64,000 nt of DNA, taken from NCBI GenBank assembly GCA_040218875.1, contig JAVJQP010000008.1, one strand, 5' to 3'. The stretch is from Coleofasciculus sp937127375 (lineage in GTDB: Bacteria > Cyanobacteriota > Cyanobacteriia > Cyanobacteriales > Coleofasciculaceae). The translations under genes were made by a program, and so were the position numbers. Position 1 is the stretch's first letter. Each line of letters opens with the position of its first letter. Below, piece after piece: positions 1-8,953 of the stretch. The notes beneath the pieces are model-generated. The model saw nothing but the letters and a program-made list of their open reading frames with translations, ran no database searches and had not been told where the DNA came from.

Positions 1-162
1 AATTGGACAGAGCATTTTGATTGGAGTGAAGATTTAACTCAACTACTCGGTCCAACCCCCTGCGGTCGTGCAACCATCGCAGCACTTGCACTCAACCGTC
101 CGGGAGTCGTAAATCTTCGACGTCTACTTATCTTAGCCGGACTGCATCCACCGAATCAGTGA
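1..162 (+). CDS. HNH endonuclease-like protein, C-terminal fragment (runs off window start)
   Basis: Frame 1 is open from the first base to TGA at 160-162 and encodes about 53 residues ending in HPPNQ. The pattern W-x-x-H-F-x-W, a GRATI segment, LNRP, VNLRR and a terminal HPP is what I know from the C-terminal tail of the small cyanobacterial HNH nucleases; the HNH motif itself would lie upstream, outside the window. Bases 91-162 recur near-identically at 10725-10796, in a gene remnant that still has its start. Whether this copy is intact cannot be seen. Family assignment is from recollection of the tail pattern only. Confidence 0.6.
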   Translation, partial: NWTEHFDWSEDLTQLLGPTPCGRATIAALALNRPGVVNLRRLLILAGLHPPNQ

Positions 163-275
163 ACAGAAAGAATCCAAAAGCTTACTATGTAATTATTCAT
201 TGATGAGGTGCATCTCGCCCCTAGCAGGATCGCCTGTTTCCTTCCGGTCAATTCAATCGTGCGATCGCCTCCGGC
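91..275 (+). repeat. Left copy of island-flanking direct repeat (HNH 3' end plus downstream)
   Basis: Bases 91-185 match 10725-10819 with one visible mismatch over 95 bases. Similarity resumes after a small indel and continues (attattcattgatgaggt, catctcgcccct, gatcgcctgtt) to about 275, matching 10835-10918. The repeat contains the 3' end of an HNH-type coding sequence and its downstream flank. Confidence 0.85.
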
Positions 276-1198
276 ACTGCGCTCCGCGCAATCGCAGCCT
301 TATTCCCAGCAAGCGCCAATCTTGTTCCCTCCCCTTGAAGGGGAGGGTTAGGAAGAGGTCAGATCAAGGTATTGCTTTGTTGATTAAGTAAAGGGCGACC
401 CGATGCAATTGAAGGGATTGGAGTTATTCATTGATGCAAGCGGGTCGCCCCTACAAGGATCGCTTGTTTCCTTCCGGTCAATTCAATCGTGCGATCGCCT
501 GTTCGGTTCCAGTTAATTCAATCGTGCGATCGCTCCTGTTTCCTATTCCCATCAATTTTATCGGGCGCACGTCAATAGCCCCTACCCCCGGACGACAAAC
601 AGTGCGATCGCCTTTTCCCTTCCGGTCAATTCCATGGTGCGATTGCCTCCCTTCTGCGCTCCGCGCGATCGCAGCCTGGTTCCCAGCAAGCGCCAATTTT
701 GTTCCCTCCCCTTCGAGGGTCCGGTTAGGGAGGGGTCGCGTCAAAGTATTGGTATTGTTGATTTAGTATTGGGCGACCCGATCGAATTGAATGGATTGGG
801 GTTGTTCATTGATGCAGGCGGGTCGCCCCTACAAGGATCGCCTGTTTCCTTCCGGTCAATTCAATCATGCGATCGCCTGTTGTGTTTGAGTCAATTGAAC
901 CGTGCGATCGCAGGTTAAGACCATTTCCGTCAATTGTATTGGGTGCAAGGGTTTGAGCCAAGGGCGACCCGATCCAATTAAATGGATTGGAGTTGTTAAG
1001 TAATGCAGGCGGGTCGCCCCTACAGGGATCGCTTGTTCTATTCCGGTCAATTCAATCATGCGATCGCCTGTTCGGTTCCGGTCAATTCCATCATGCGATC
1101 GCCTGTTCGGTTCGGGTCAATTCCATGGTGCGATCGCTTTCTTTTCCCCAACTCCGGTAAGATAGACAGCTAAACTCGTAGACTATCCCCATTTCTCA
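163..1198. repeat. Gene-free mosaic of dispersed repeats
   Basis: No supported gene. The stretch is a patchwork of three recurring blocks: (A) about 35-base units with a HIP1 octamer and 'ggtcaattc', in tandem at about 1063-1130; (B) 58-base hairpin elements with stem GGGCGACCCG/CGGGTCGCCC at 393-450, 771-828 and 962-1019; (C) a GC-rich block with 'ccctcccctt' and 'agggaggggtc' palindromic halves at about 308-391 and 688-770. Short ORFs here are read-throughs of repeats. Bases 1145-1198 form the leader of the next gene; the same leader precedes the other two copies of that gene. Confidence 0.85.
393..450 (+). repeat. 58-base hairpin element, type copy
   Basis: A perfect 10-base stem (GGGCGACCCG with CGGGTCGCCC) encloses a 38-base interior rich in 'attggagtt' and 'attcattgatgca'. 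It is followed by 'cctacaaggatcgcctgtt'. Same-length copies on the same strand start at 771, 962, 2530, 2808, 3037, 4467, 6010, 6214, 8465 and 8708; those at 2808, 3037 and 8465 have imperfect stems. There is no ORF and no transposase. It resembles a REP- or MITE-like non-autonomous element. Confidence 0.85.
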
Positions 1199-2335
1199 AT
1201 GACTCGATTCCCCCACGACCAATTTGCCAAAGACTACCTCGACCAACTTTTATCTCCCATCGGAACCGTTGAGACAAGTCGAGATATTGCCGGGGAAGTA
1301 CGAGAGGTTGATGTTTACTTCACCCCCACCTCTATCTCAAATGACTACCTCCTCTCTCTGGGACTTTTAGGACGCTTCGCCACAACCTCCGCCGTATTTG
1401 AACCCTTTCGCAACGCCGTTACCCCCAGTCAAATTCGCAGCTGTCTTTCTAAACTGTTTGACCTATATGCTGAATTGGAACGACGCGCCAGACGGGACTC
1501 TGCTTCCCTGAACCCCAGTGAACTCCCCCGACTATGGATACTTACCCCCACAGCTTCAACCCGATTACTAGCAGGATTCGGAGCCGTAAGCAACGAACAA
1601 AACTGGTTAAGTGGACTTTATTTTTTGCCAGAGTATCTCAAAACCGCCCTAGTTGTGATTCATCAACTTCCTCGCACCCCAGAAACTCTGTGGCTGAGAC
1701 TTCTAGGAAAAGGCACAGTCCAACAGCAAGCCATTCAGGAAATCACCGCATTACCCGAAAACAGCCAAATGCGGCAGTCTACGCTAGAGTTATTGTATGA
1801 CTTGCAAGCCAACTTACAAGCCAACCAAAACCAAAAATTAGACACAGAGGAGAGGGCGTTAATTATGGCATTAGCACCCCTATATCGGCAACAACTGGAT
1901 GCAGCTCGACAACAAGCCAAGGAACAAGGGCTGCAACAAGGCATACAACAAGGCATACAACAAGGCATACAACAAGGCATACAACAAGGACAACGCCTGA
2001 TTATTGAAAATCTTCTCCAGACTCGTCTGGGGCAGTTGACTCCCACCCTCGCGGCTTTAATTACTCCTTTATCGGCATTACCTCCTCAACAATTAACCCC
2101 ATTTCTCCTGCAACTCTCTCAACTGGAAAACAGTGAATCAGGGATTCAACAAGCACAGCATTTCATTGTCGAAAATTTGCTGAAAATTCGATTTGGAGAA
2201 TTGGACGCTCAACTTACTGCACGGGTCACTTCTTTATTAGCATTACCCCCCCAACAGTTAAGCCAACTCCTCTCGCAACTGTCTCAGCTATCCCGTGAGC
2301 AACTCCTAGGGAGATTCCCCCAAGCCAGTCCTTAA
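1199..2335 (+). CDS. DUF4351-type, PD-(D/E)XK-like protein (intact copy)
   Basis: The 378-residue protein begins MTRFPHDQFAKDYL. An N-terminal alpha/beta domain (about 1-200) carries an EVREVDVYF strand (E33, D38) and a later LWILTP strand, reminiscent of Rpn/PD-(D/E)XK nuclease-like proteins; I do not see a complete catalytic triad. Residues 240-264 are a glutamine-rich tandem repeat (QQGI units), probably a helical linker. Two DUF4351-like repeats follow, at about 266-312 and 322-372 (IENLLxxRxGxL...). It is the only intact one of four copies in the island. The start is fixed by the conserved leader and by alignment with the copies at 4659 and 7113. Function is unknown; a role in DNA recombination or defence is only an inference. 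Confidence 0.75.
   Translation: MTRFPHDQFAKDYLDQLLSPIGTVETSRDIAGEVREVDVYFTPTSISNDYLLSLGLLGRFATTSAVFEPFRNAVTPSQIRSCLSKLFDLYAELERRARRDSASLNPSELPRLWILTPTASTRLLAGFGAVSNEQNWLSGLYFLPEYLKTALVVIHQLPRTPETLWLRLLGKGTVQQQAIQEITALPENSQMRQSTLELLYDLQANLQANQNQKLDTEERALIMALAPLYRQQLDAARQQAKEQGLQQGIQQGIQQGIQQGIQQGQRLIIENLLQTRLGQLTPTLAALITPLSALPPQQLTPFLLQLSQLENSESGIQQAQHFIVENLLKIRFGELDAQLTARVTSLLALPPQQLSQLLSQLSQLSREQLLGRFPQASP
1930..1990 (+). repeat. In-frame tandem repeat (12 bases, QQGI codons)
   Basis: About four to five direct repeats of 'caaggcatacaa' inside the gene at 1199-2335. The homologous segment at about 5370-5460 is longer and mixes 'gaacaaggcata' and 'cagcaaggcata' variants, while the copy at 7825-7870 is shorter. 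Unit number therefore differs between paralogues while frame is kept, as expected for replication slippage. Confidence 0.85.
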
Positions 2336-3185
2336 ACTGTCGCCAACGACGAACCGTGCGATCGCACTCTTATCCGATTCCCGTCAATTTGATCGGGCGC
2401 ACGTCAATAGCCCCTACGTGTCGGCGACAAATGTTGTGATCGCCTGTTCGATTCCGGTCAATTGAATCGTGCGATCGCTCCCTTATTCCCATTTCCGTCA
2501 ATTGTATTGGGTGCAAGGGTTTGAGCCAAGGGCGACCCGATCCAATTAAATGGATTGGAGTTGTTAAGTAATGCAGGCGGGTCGCCCCTACAGGGATCGC
2601 TTGTTCTATTCGGGTCAATTCAATGGTGCGATCGCCTGTTCGGTTCCGGTCAATTCCATCATGCGATCGCCTGTTCTATTCGGGTCAATTTAATTGTGCA
2701 ATCGCAGCCTGATTCCAAGCCTGCGCCAATCTTTCTTGTTCCCTCCCCTTCGAGGGTCCGGCTAGGGAGGGGTCGCGTCAAGGTATTGCTATTGTTGATT
2801 AAGTATAGAGCGATCCGATCGAATTGGATGGATTAGAGTTATTCATTGATGCAGGCGGGTCGCCCCTACCAAGATAGCCTGTTCTATTCGGGTCAATTGA
2901 ATTGTGCGATCGCCTCCCTTCTGCGCTCCGCGCAATCGCAGCCTGATTCCCAGCAAGCGCCAATTTTGTTCCCTCCCCTTCAAGGGTCCGGTTAGGGAGG
3001 GGTCGCGTCAAGGTATTGCTTTGTTGATTAAGTATAGAGCGATCCGATCAAATTAAATGCATTGGAGTTGTTAATTAATACAGGAGGGTCACCCCGACAA
3101 GGATCGCCTGTTTCCTTTCCAAATGAGCGAACGGTGAGTTTTATGATTTAATCAAACAATCGTCTTCATTCAGGTACATATCGAA
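2336..3185. repeat. Gene-free repeat mosaic
   Basis: No supported gene. It contains hairpin elements at 2530-2587, 2808-2865 and 3037-3094, GC-rich blocks at about 2712-2808 and 2950-3036, several HIP1/'ggtcaattc' units, and at 2378-2430 a 'cgggcgcacgtcaatagcc' block also seen near 560. The last 60 bases (3120-3185) are unlike the repeats and probably hold the promoter of the DUF4365 gene, but I cannot point to convincing -35/-10 boxes. Confidence 0.8.
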
Positions 3186-3689
3186 GTGGATAGTAACATT
3201 CAGAAAGAAGAATTTAGCTATGCCTATATTTATGCCATTGCCGCCACTGCAGGTTGTGCCGTCCAGAGAACAACCACACCCCTTGATCGACTGGGTGTAG
3301 ACCTGATGATCACAGGCGTTAATAATCAAGATATAATAGACTTTCCTCTCCTCTATGTTCAGGTAAAATGTACATCTAGACAAGTCCTTACTGCTAATGC
3401 TCTCAGGTATCCTCTCTCTGTCAAAAAGTATGAAGAACTAAGAATACGCGATCGCTATCCTCCCTTAATCTTGATCATCGTTATCGTCCCTGACCAAGTG
3501 AATGACTGGTTAAATCAATCCGAAGCTGAACTTTGCCTCAAGCGTTGCGCTTACTGGATATCTTTAGCCGATCAAGCACCCACCCAGAATCAAGAAACAA
3601 TCACCGTGTATATACCCAGAGACAATATATTTACTGCCAATGTCCTGAAAACGATAATGCAGCGGCTTATAGCAGGAGAACGGTTATGA
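3186..3689 (+). CDS. DUF4365-type nuclease-like protein
   Basis: The 167-residue protein starts at GTG. It has the DUF4365 signature: an N-terminal helix with EEFSYAYIYAIAATAGC, then DRLGVDLMI and, after a strand, VQVKCT. The spacing D...GVD...(Q)VK matches the active-site pattern of PD-(D/E)XK nucleases (D-x(n)-Q-x-K), so endonuclease activity is plausible. The stop codon overlaps the ATG of the next gene (ATGA), so the two are translationally coupled. No other start with a better ribosome site was seen. The gene sits in an island of nuclease-like genes and toxin relics, which suggests but does not prove a defence role. Confidence 0.7.
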   Translation: MDSNIQKEEFSYAYIYAIAATAGCAVQRTTTPLDRLGVDLMITGVNNQDIIDFPLLYVQVKCTSRQVLTANALRYPLSVKKYEELRIRDRYPPLILIIVIVPDQVNDWLNQSEAELCLKRCAYWISLADQAPTQNQETITVYIPRDNIFTANVLKTIMQRLIAGERL

Positions 3690-4234
3690 ATGTAACAGTT
3701 AAAGACATTGAATTACTCAAAGCCATACATCCCCAACAGGTAGCGACTTACTTACAGGCACAGGGTTGGCAACAAAAGCAGCAAATAACTGACCAGGCAA
3801 TAATTTGGATGAAAGATAATCAGTCTCATGGACAATTTAACCTTGTCTTACCCCTAAATCCCGACGTTCCTGATTTTCCCGTTTCCATGAACCGGCTACT
3901 GGAAACCCTTTCCCAAGCGGAAGAATGTTCTCAACTTGATATTCTCAAAAATTTAATTAGTCAACTATCCAACCGGACGATTCAGGGAGTCGTCATGGAA
4001 ATTTACTCGCCTAATCCCGACCAACTCAGCGGCAAAATTACACTGATCGGCGTGATTTTTACTCAGTTATGTAAAATCAAAACCGAGTTATTTGACCATA
4101 ACTATATTCAAGCCATTAAAGCCTATCAAGAGCGCATACCTATATCCTGCACCGGGGATTTAATTAAAGAAGATAACATCTTTATCCTGAAAAATCCTCG
4201 GAATTTTACCCTAGATGAAGCCTGGAAAAATTAA
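3686..4234 (+). CDS. Hypothetical partner of the DUF4365 protein
   Basis: The 182-residue protein starts at ATG 3686, overlapping the upstream stop by four bases, with AGGAGA 7 bases before. A longer frame reading from 3533 would overlap the nuclease-like gene heavily and is rejected. It is soluble, with no signal peptide. Residues 10-70 show a pattern (P-x-x-V-x-x-YL-x-x-x-GW, then W and L-x-x-PL, then N/R-LL-x-x-L-x-x-x-E) that I recall from small proteins encoded beside restriction-like genes. No catalytic motif was recognised. The coupling implies that its product acts with the DUF4365 protein. Confidence 0.65.
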   Translation: MNVTVKDIELLKAIHPQQVATYLQAQGWQQKQQITDQAIIWMKDNQSHGQFNLVLPLNPDVPDFPVSMNRLLETLSQAEECSQLDILKNLISQLSNRTIQGVVMEIYSPNPDQLSGKITLIGVIFTQLCKIKTELFDHNYIQAIKAYQERIPISCTGDLIKEDNIFILKNPRNFTLDEAWKN

Positions 4235-4658
4235 AGGAGACAATTATTGCGAACAAAGGGTTGATTGAACATAATCTACCGAATCCGGACAGTGCGATCA
4301 CAGGTTTCTCCTATTCCCGTCAACCTTATATGGCGCACCATCCGTGCGCCCCTACGTGCAGGCGACAAACAGTGTGATCACCTGTTGTGTTTGGGTCAAT
4401 TGAAACGTGCGATCGCAGGTTAAGACCATTTCCGTCAATTGTATTGGGTGCAAGGGTTTGAGCCAATGGCGACCCGATCCAATTAAATGGATTGGAGTTG
4501 TTAAGTAACGCAGGCGGGTCGCCCCTACAGGGATCGCTTGTTCTATTCCGGTCAATTGAATCGTGCGATTGCCTCCCTTCTGCGCTCGGCGCAATCGCGA
4601 AATTTCTCCAACTCCGGTAAGATAGACAGCTACATTCGTAGACTATCCCCATTCCCCA
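4235..4658. repeat. Repeat mosaic and leader of the second DUF4351 copy
   Basis: It contains a 'ggcgcaccatccgtgcgcc' block (about 4331), HIP1 units, a block shared with 921-960 and 2487-2530 ('tcaattgtattgggtgcaag'), and the hairpin element at 4467-4524. Bases 4604-4658 match the leader at 1145-1198 and 7058-7112 closely. The leader is thus part of the duplicated unit and is likely to carry promoter and translation signals. Confidence 0.8.
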
Positions 4659-5802
4659 ATGACTCGATTCCCTCACGACCAATTCGCTTGCATACTTTCT
4701 CGACCAACTCTTATCCCCCATCGGAACTGTTGAGACGAGTCGAGACATTGCTGGGGAAGTGCGAGAGGTTGACGTTTACTTCACCCCCACTTCTGTCTCA
4801 AGTGACTACCAAACCACCCTGGGACTGTTAGGACGCCTAGCCACAAAACCTGCCGTTTTTGAACCCTTTCGTAACGCCGTTACCCCCAGTCAAATCCGTA
4901 GTTGTCTGTCTAAACTGTTTGACCTACATTCAGAATTAGAACGACGCGCCCGACGGGAAAATACCTCCATTAACGATAGTGAACTCCCCCAGTTGTGGAT
5001 TCTCACTCCCACCGCTTCAAGCCGATTATTAGCAGGATTTAGAGCCATAAACGATGAACCTAATTGGCTAGAGGGAATCTACTTCATGGGAGAATCATTC
5101 AAAACAGCCATCGTCGTCATCCACCAACTCCCCCGTACCCCAGAAACTCTATGGTTAAGGCTTCTGGGAAAAGGTAGAGTCCAACAGCAAGCGATTGAGG
5201 AAATCAGCGCATTACCAGAAAACCATCCATTGCGTCAATCTGCGCTAGATTTATTGTATAACTTGCAAATGAACTTACAAACCCATCAAAACTTAGGTAA
5301 ACAGGAGAGGGAGTTAATTATGGCATTAGCACCCCTATTTCGGCAACAACTCGACGCCGAGCGGCAACGAGGCATAGAACAAGGCATACAGCAAGGTATG
5401 CAACGAGGCATAGAACAAGGCATACAGCAAGGCATAGAACAAGGCATACAGCAAGGACAACGGCTGACTATCGAAAACCTCCTCCAGACTCGTCTGGGAC
5501 AGTTAACTCCCACCCTCGCGGCTTTAATTACTCCCTTATCAGCATTACCCCCTCAGCAATTAACTCCATTTCTCCTGCAATTATCTCAACTTGAAAACAG
5601 TGAATCAGGCATTCAACAAGCACAGCATTTCATTGTCGAAAATTTGCTGAAAATTCGATTGGGAGAATTGGATGAGCAACTCACCGCACGGGTCCCTTCT
5701 TTATTAGCATTACCCCCCCAACAGTTAAGCCAATACCTCTTGCAATTATCTCAGGTATCCCGTGAGCAACTCCTCGCTCGATTTCCTATAGCCAGTCCTT
5801 AA
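4659..5802 (+). pseudogene. DUF4351-type gene, second copy, frameshifted near its start
   Basis: The original ATG at 4659 and its MTRFPHDQFA codons are present, but an extra base within about 4686-4696 shifts the frame and the original start soon reaches a stop. From 4759 (GTG) onward the rest is open and codes for 347 residues with the same domain order as the copy at 1199: truncated nuclease-like domain, expanded QG-rich repeat, two DUF4351-like units. The E-V-D strand begins right at the GTG, so an N-terminally shortened protein is conceivable. A degraded gene is the simpler reading. Confidence 0.7.
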
Positions 5803-6406
5803 ATCGGCATCAATGACGAACCGAACCGTGCGATCGCCTGTTTCCTTCCGGTCAATTCCATCATGCGATCGCCTTTTCCCTTCCAGTCAATTCCATGGTG
5901 CGATCGCAGGTTCCATTCCGGTCAATTTAGCCGTTGTTGTTCCCTCCCCTTAGCAAGGGGAGGGTTAGGGAGGGGTTAAATCAAGGTATTGCTTTGTTGA
6001 TTTAGTATTGGGCGACCCGATCCAATAGAAGGGATTGGAGTTATTCATTGATGCAGATGGGTCGCCCCGACAAGGATCGCCTGTTCGGTTCCGGTCAATT
6101 GAATCATGCGATCGCGCCAAGCTTATCAGCCAGCGCCAATCTTGTTCCCTCCCCTTCGAGGGTCCGGTTAGGGAGGGGTCGCGTCAAGGTATTGCTATTG
6201 TTGATTTAGTATTGGGCGACCCGATCCAATTAAATGGATTGGGGTTGTTCATTGATGCAGGCGGGTCGCCCCTACCAAGATCGCCTGTTCGGTTCTAGTC
6301 AATTGAATTGTGCGATCGCCTGTTCGGTTCCGGTCAATTCCATCATGCGATCGCCTGTTCGGTTAGGTCAATTCCATCGTGCGATCGCGCCAAGCTGATC
6401 AGCCAG
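5803..6406. repeat. Repeat mosaic
   Basis: No gene. HIP1/'ggtcaattc' units lie at about 5828-5925 and 6288-6390, GC-rich palindromic blocks at about 5938-6008 and 6133-6213, and hairpin elements at 6010-6067 and 6214-6271. It ends with 'gcgccaagctgat' at about 6388, which is repeated at 9759 beside the second vapB relic. Confidence 0.8.
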
Positions 6407-6602
6407 TCATACTACCCAGTTTTCCCAAGTCAAGCCGGGAATGCGGGAAAATTATCTCACGTTATTGGTAACTAAATTGATGCCACGATCAAGTGCTTGC
6501 ATCAGATGGACTGAGGCTTTGAAACTTTTCGAGTACCTTGGCGGGTTTTTCTCTGATAATGTAGATGCAAATATTAGTATCCAACAAAAATCTTATTGCC
6601 AT
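6407..6602 (-). pseudogene. vapC: vapC-like PIN toxin remnant (internal deletion and nonsense codon)
   Basis: The minus strand begins MAIRFLLDTNICIYII, the canonical VapC N terminus with the first catalytic Asp, and overlaps the vapB stop by 10 bases. After about 37 residues it reaches TGA. A VapC-type C-terminal piece follows in other frames (GINLVTNNVR, then FSRIPGLTWENW); there the expected REF codon GAA reads TAA. The middle of the PIN domain, with the other acidic residues, is missing. Two independent lesions make this a dead toxin. Confidence 0.8.
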
Positions 6603-6823
6603 GTTTCTCTCATTTCCAGGCTAGGCTGTTCCCGGTTCTTCATAAAGTCATCCGAAAATAGGTTCAAGCTTTCTCTTAACGTTTGCCAAGGATTAGCTTT
6701 AGGAATCAAAATCAGTACATTACCAATTTTTTTAATATAAACTTCGTCATCCTGGAATTGAAACTCTTTGGGTAAGATAACCGTCTGATTATCATCATTA
6801 ATTAATAATTTGGCTGTCTTCAT
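6593..6823 (-). CDS. vapB: VapB-type (AbrB-fold) antitoxin, probably orphaned
   Basis: The 76-residue protein MKTAKLLINDDNQTVILPKEF has the swapped-hairpin AbrB/MazE DNA-binding pattern, followed by a C-terminal toxin-binding tail (NLFSDDFMKNREQP). The frame is intact, but its toxin (6407-6602) is broken. A second copy with a nonsense codon lies at 9782-9996 and a scrap at about 8850-8893. Upstream bases to about 6930 are also duplicated (about 10003-10110), so the whole unit was copied. It may persist as a free antitoxin or autoregulator. Confidence 0.75.
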   Translation of the reverse strand: MKTAKLLINDDNQTVILPKEFQFQDDEVYIKKIGNVLILIPKANPWQTLRESLNLFSDDFMKNREQPSLEMRETWQ

Positions 6824-7112
6824 CTATGTTTCGCGGCTGGATACCTCCTCTATGTTTCTTATGGGGAGAAGAAAGCCGCGCCTCCTAATAATTACAACAA
6901 TAACACAAGCATTGAACCGATCTCGCCGATTTCCTTGCGGTCAATTCAATTGTGCGATCGCTCCTGTTTACCATTTCCGTCAACTTTACAGGGCGCAGGT
7001 CAATAGCCCCTACAATGCGATGGGTTTAATCACACTCTCTTAGTGCGATCGCGAAATTTCTCCAACTCCGGTAAGATAGACAGCTACATTCGTAGACTAT
7101 CCCCATTCCCCA
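6824..7112. repeat. Duplicated vapB upstream region and DUF4351 leader
   Basis: Bases 6830-6930 match 10003-10110 ('tcgcggctggatacctcct', 'aagccgcgcctcctaat', 'acacaagcattgaacc'). The vapB promoter should lie here. After HIP1 units, bases 7058-7112 repeat the leader found before the other DUF4351 copies. Confidence 0.75.
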
Positions 7113-8215
7113 ATGACTCGATTCCCTCACGACCAGTTTGCTAAGGAATACCTCGACCAACTCTTATCTCCCATAGGAACCGTTGAAACAAGTCGCGACA
7201 TTGCTGGGGAAGTACGACAGGTTGACATTTACTTCACCCCCACTTCTACCCCCAATGACTACCTCCTCTCTCTGGGACTTTTAGGACGCTTCGCCACAAC
7301 CTCCGCCGTATTTGAACCCTTTCGCAACGCCGTTACCCCCAGTCAAATCCGCAGTTGTCTGTCTAAACTATTTGACCTACATTCAGAATTAGAGCGACGC
7401 GCCAGACGGGAAAACACCTCCATCAACGACAGTGAACTCCCCCAACTATGGATACTTACCCCCACCGCCTCAACCCCCTTACAAGGGTAGCTTTGGCGCC
7501 TTTGGTGACGAACAAAACTGGTTCAATGGACTCTATTTTCTCCACGAGGCGTTCCGAACAGCCATCGTCGTCATCCACCAACTCCCTCGTACCCCAGAAA
7601 CCCTCTGGTTGAGACTTCTCGGAAAAGGCACAGTCCAACAACAAGCCATCGAGGAGATCACCGCATTACCTGAAGACAGCCAACGGCGGCAGTCTACGAA
7701 GCGAGTTATTGTATAACTTGCAAGCCAACTTACAAGCTAACCAAGACCAAAAATTAGACACAGAGGAGAGGGAGTTAATTATGGCGTTAGCACCCCTATA
7801 TCGGCAACAACTGGATGCCGCGCTGCAACGAGGCATGGAACAAGGATTGCAACAAGGCATACAACAAGGACAACGACTGATTATCGAAAACCTCCTCCAG
7901 ACTCGTCTGGGACAATTGACCCCCACCGTGACGGCTTTAATCACTCCCTTATCGGCATTACCCCCTCAGCAATTAACCCCATTTCTCTTGCAACTATCTC
8001 AACTGGAAAACAGTGAATCAGCCATTCAACAAGCACAGCATTTCATTGTCGAAAATTTGCTGAAAATTCGATTTGGAGAATTGGATGAGCAACTCACCGC
8101 ACGGATCACTTCTTTATTAGCATTATCCCCCCAACAGTTAAGCCAATACCTCTTGCAATTATCTCAGGTATCCCGTGAGCAACTCCTCGCTCGATTCCCT
8201 ATAGCCAGTCCTTAA
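7113..8215 (+). pseudogene. DUF4351-type gene, third copy, two frameshifts
   Basis: The start and the first 125 residues match the intact copy. Around 7475-7500 the sequence has diverged and gained one base, giving an in-frame TAG at 7488-7490. The frame continues to about 7694, where one further base ('acgaagcgag' against 'acgctagag') shifts it again. The last segment (about 7709-8215) encodes the coiled linker and both DUF4351-like repeats. The QG-rich linker is shorter here. Three overlapping short frames together restore the full family length, so this is a pseudogene rather than three genes. Confidence 0.8.
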
Positions 8216-8953
8216 ATTGTCGCCAACGACGAACCGTGCGATCGCTCCCTTGTACCTATTCCCGCCAATTTTATCGGGCGCACCATCCGTGCGCCCCTAC
8301 CCCCGGACGACAAACAGTGCGATCGCCTGTTCTATTCGGGTCAATTGAATAGGAGCGATCGCAGCCTGATTCCAAGCCTGCGCCAATCTTTCTTGTTCCC
8401 TCCCCTTCGAGGGGAAGGCTAGGGAGGGGTCGCGTCAAGGTATTGGTATTGTTGATTTAGTATTGGGCGACCCGATCAAATTGGATGGATTAGAGTTATT
8501 CATTGATGCAGGAGGGTCGTCCCTACCAAGATCGCCTGTTCTCTTCCGGTCAATTGAATCGTGCGATCGCCTGTTCCCTTCGGGTCAATTCAATGGTGCG
8601 ATCGCAGCCTGATTCCAAGCCTGCGCCAATCTTTCTTGTTCCCTCCCCTTCGAGGGGAAGGCTAGGGAGAGGTCGCGTCAAGGTATTGGTATTGTTGATT
8701 AAGTTTTGGGCGACCCAATTAAATTAAATGGATTGGAGTTGTTAATTAATACAGGCGGGTCGCCCCTACCAGGATCGCCTGTTCGGTTCCAGTCAATTGA
8801 ATCGTGCGATCGCTCCCTTATTTCCAGCAAGCGCCAATCTTGTTCCCTCCCAGTACATTGCTAATTTGTTTAATATAAACTTCGTTATACTGGCGGTGAT
8901 CGGTCTGATTCTTGAGAAACGGTATAACTTAATAATCATTTACACAAATAACC
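8216..8953. repeat. Repeat mosaic with a vapB scrap
   Basis: No gene. HIP1 units, GC-rich palindromic blocks at about 8388-8464 and 8626-8707, and hairpin elements at 8465-8523 and 8708-8765. The GC-rich block starting at 8821 breaks off at 'gttccctccc' and runs straight into a fragment of vapB at about 8850, showing a recombination junction. Confidence 0.8.
8850..8893 (-). pseudogene. vapB fragment
   Basis: Read on the minus strand the segment encodes YNEVYIKQISNVL, matching DEVYIKKIGNVL of the VapB at 6593-6823. Only about 14 codons remain, joined to a truncated GC-rich repeat on the left. It is the third trace of the same antitoxin in 3.5 kb. Confidence 0.6.

Noticed and set aside
431..766. 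Open frames of 60-110 codons in 163-1198 and similar gaps
   Set aside because: They translate dispersed repeats and the same peptides recur at every repeat copy; no ribosome sites, no protein-like composition.
1034..1135. Regular repeats with HIP1 sites that could look like a CRISPR array
   Set aside because: The ~35-base units are contiguous and nearly identical, with no unique spacers between them, and no cas genes are in the window.
4759..5802. Second DUF4351 copy as an intact gene starting at GTG 4759
   Set aside because: The true start and first codons are preserved at 4659 in another frame, so an indel is the better explanation, though translation from GTG cannot be excluded.
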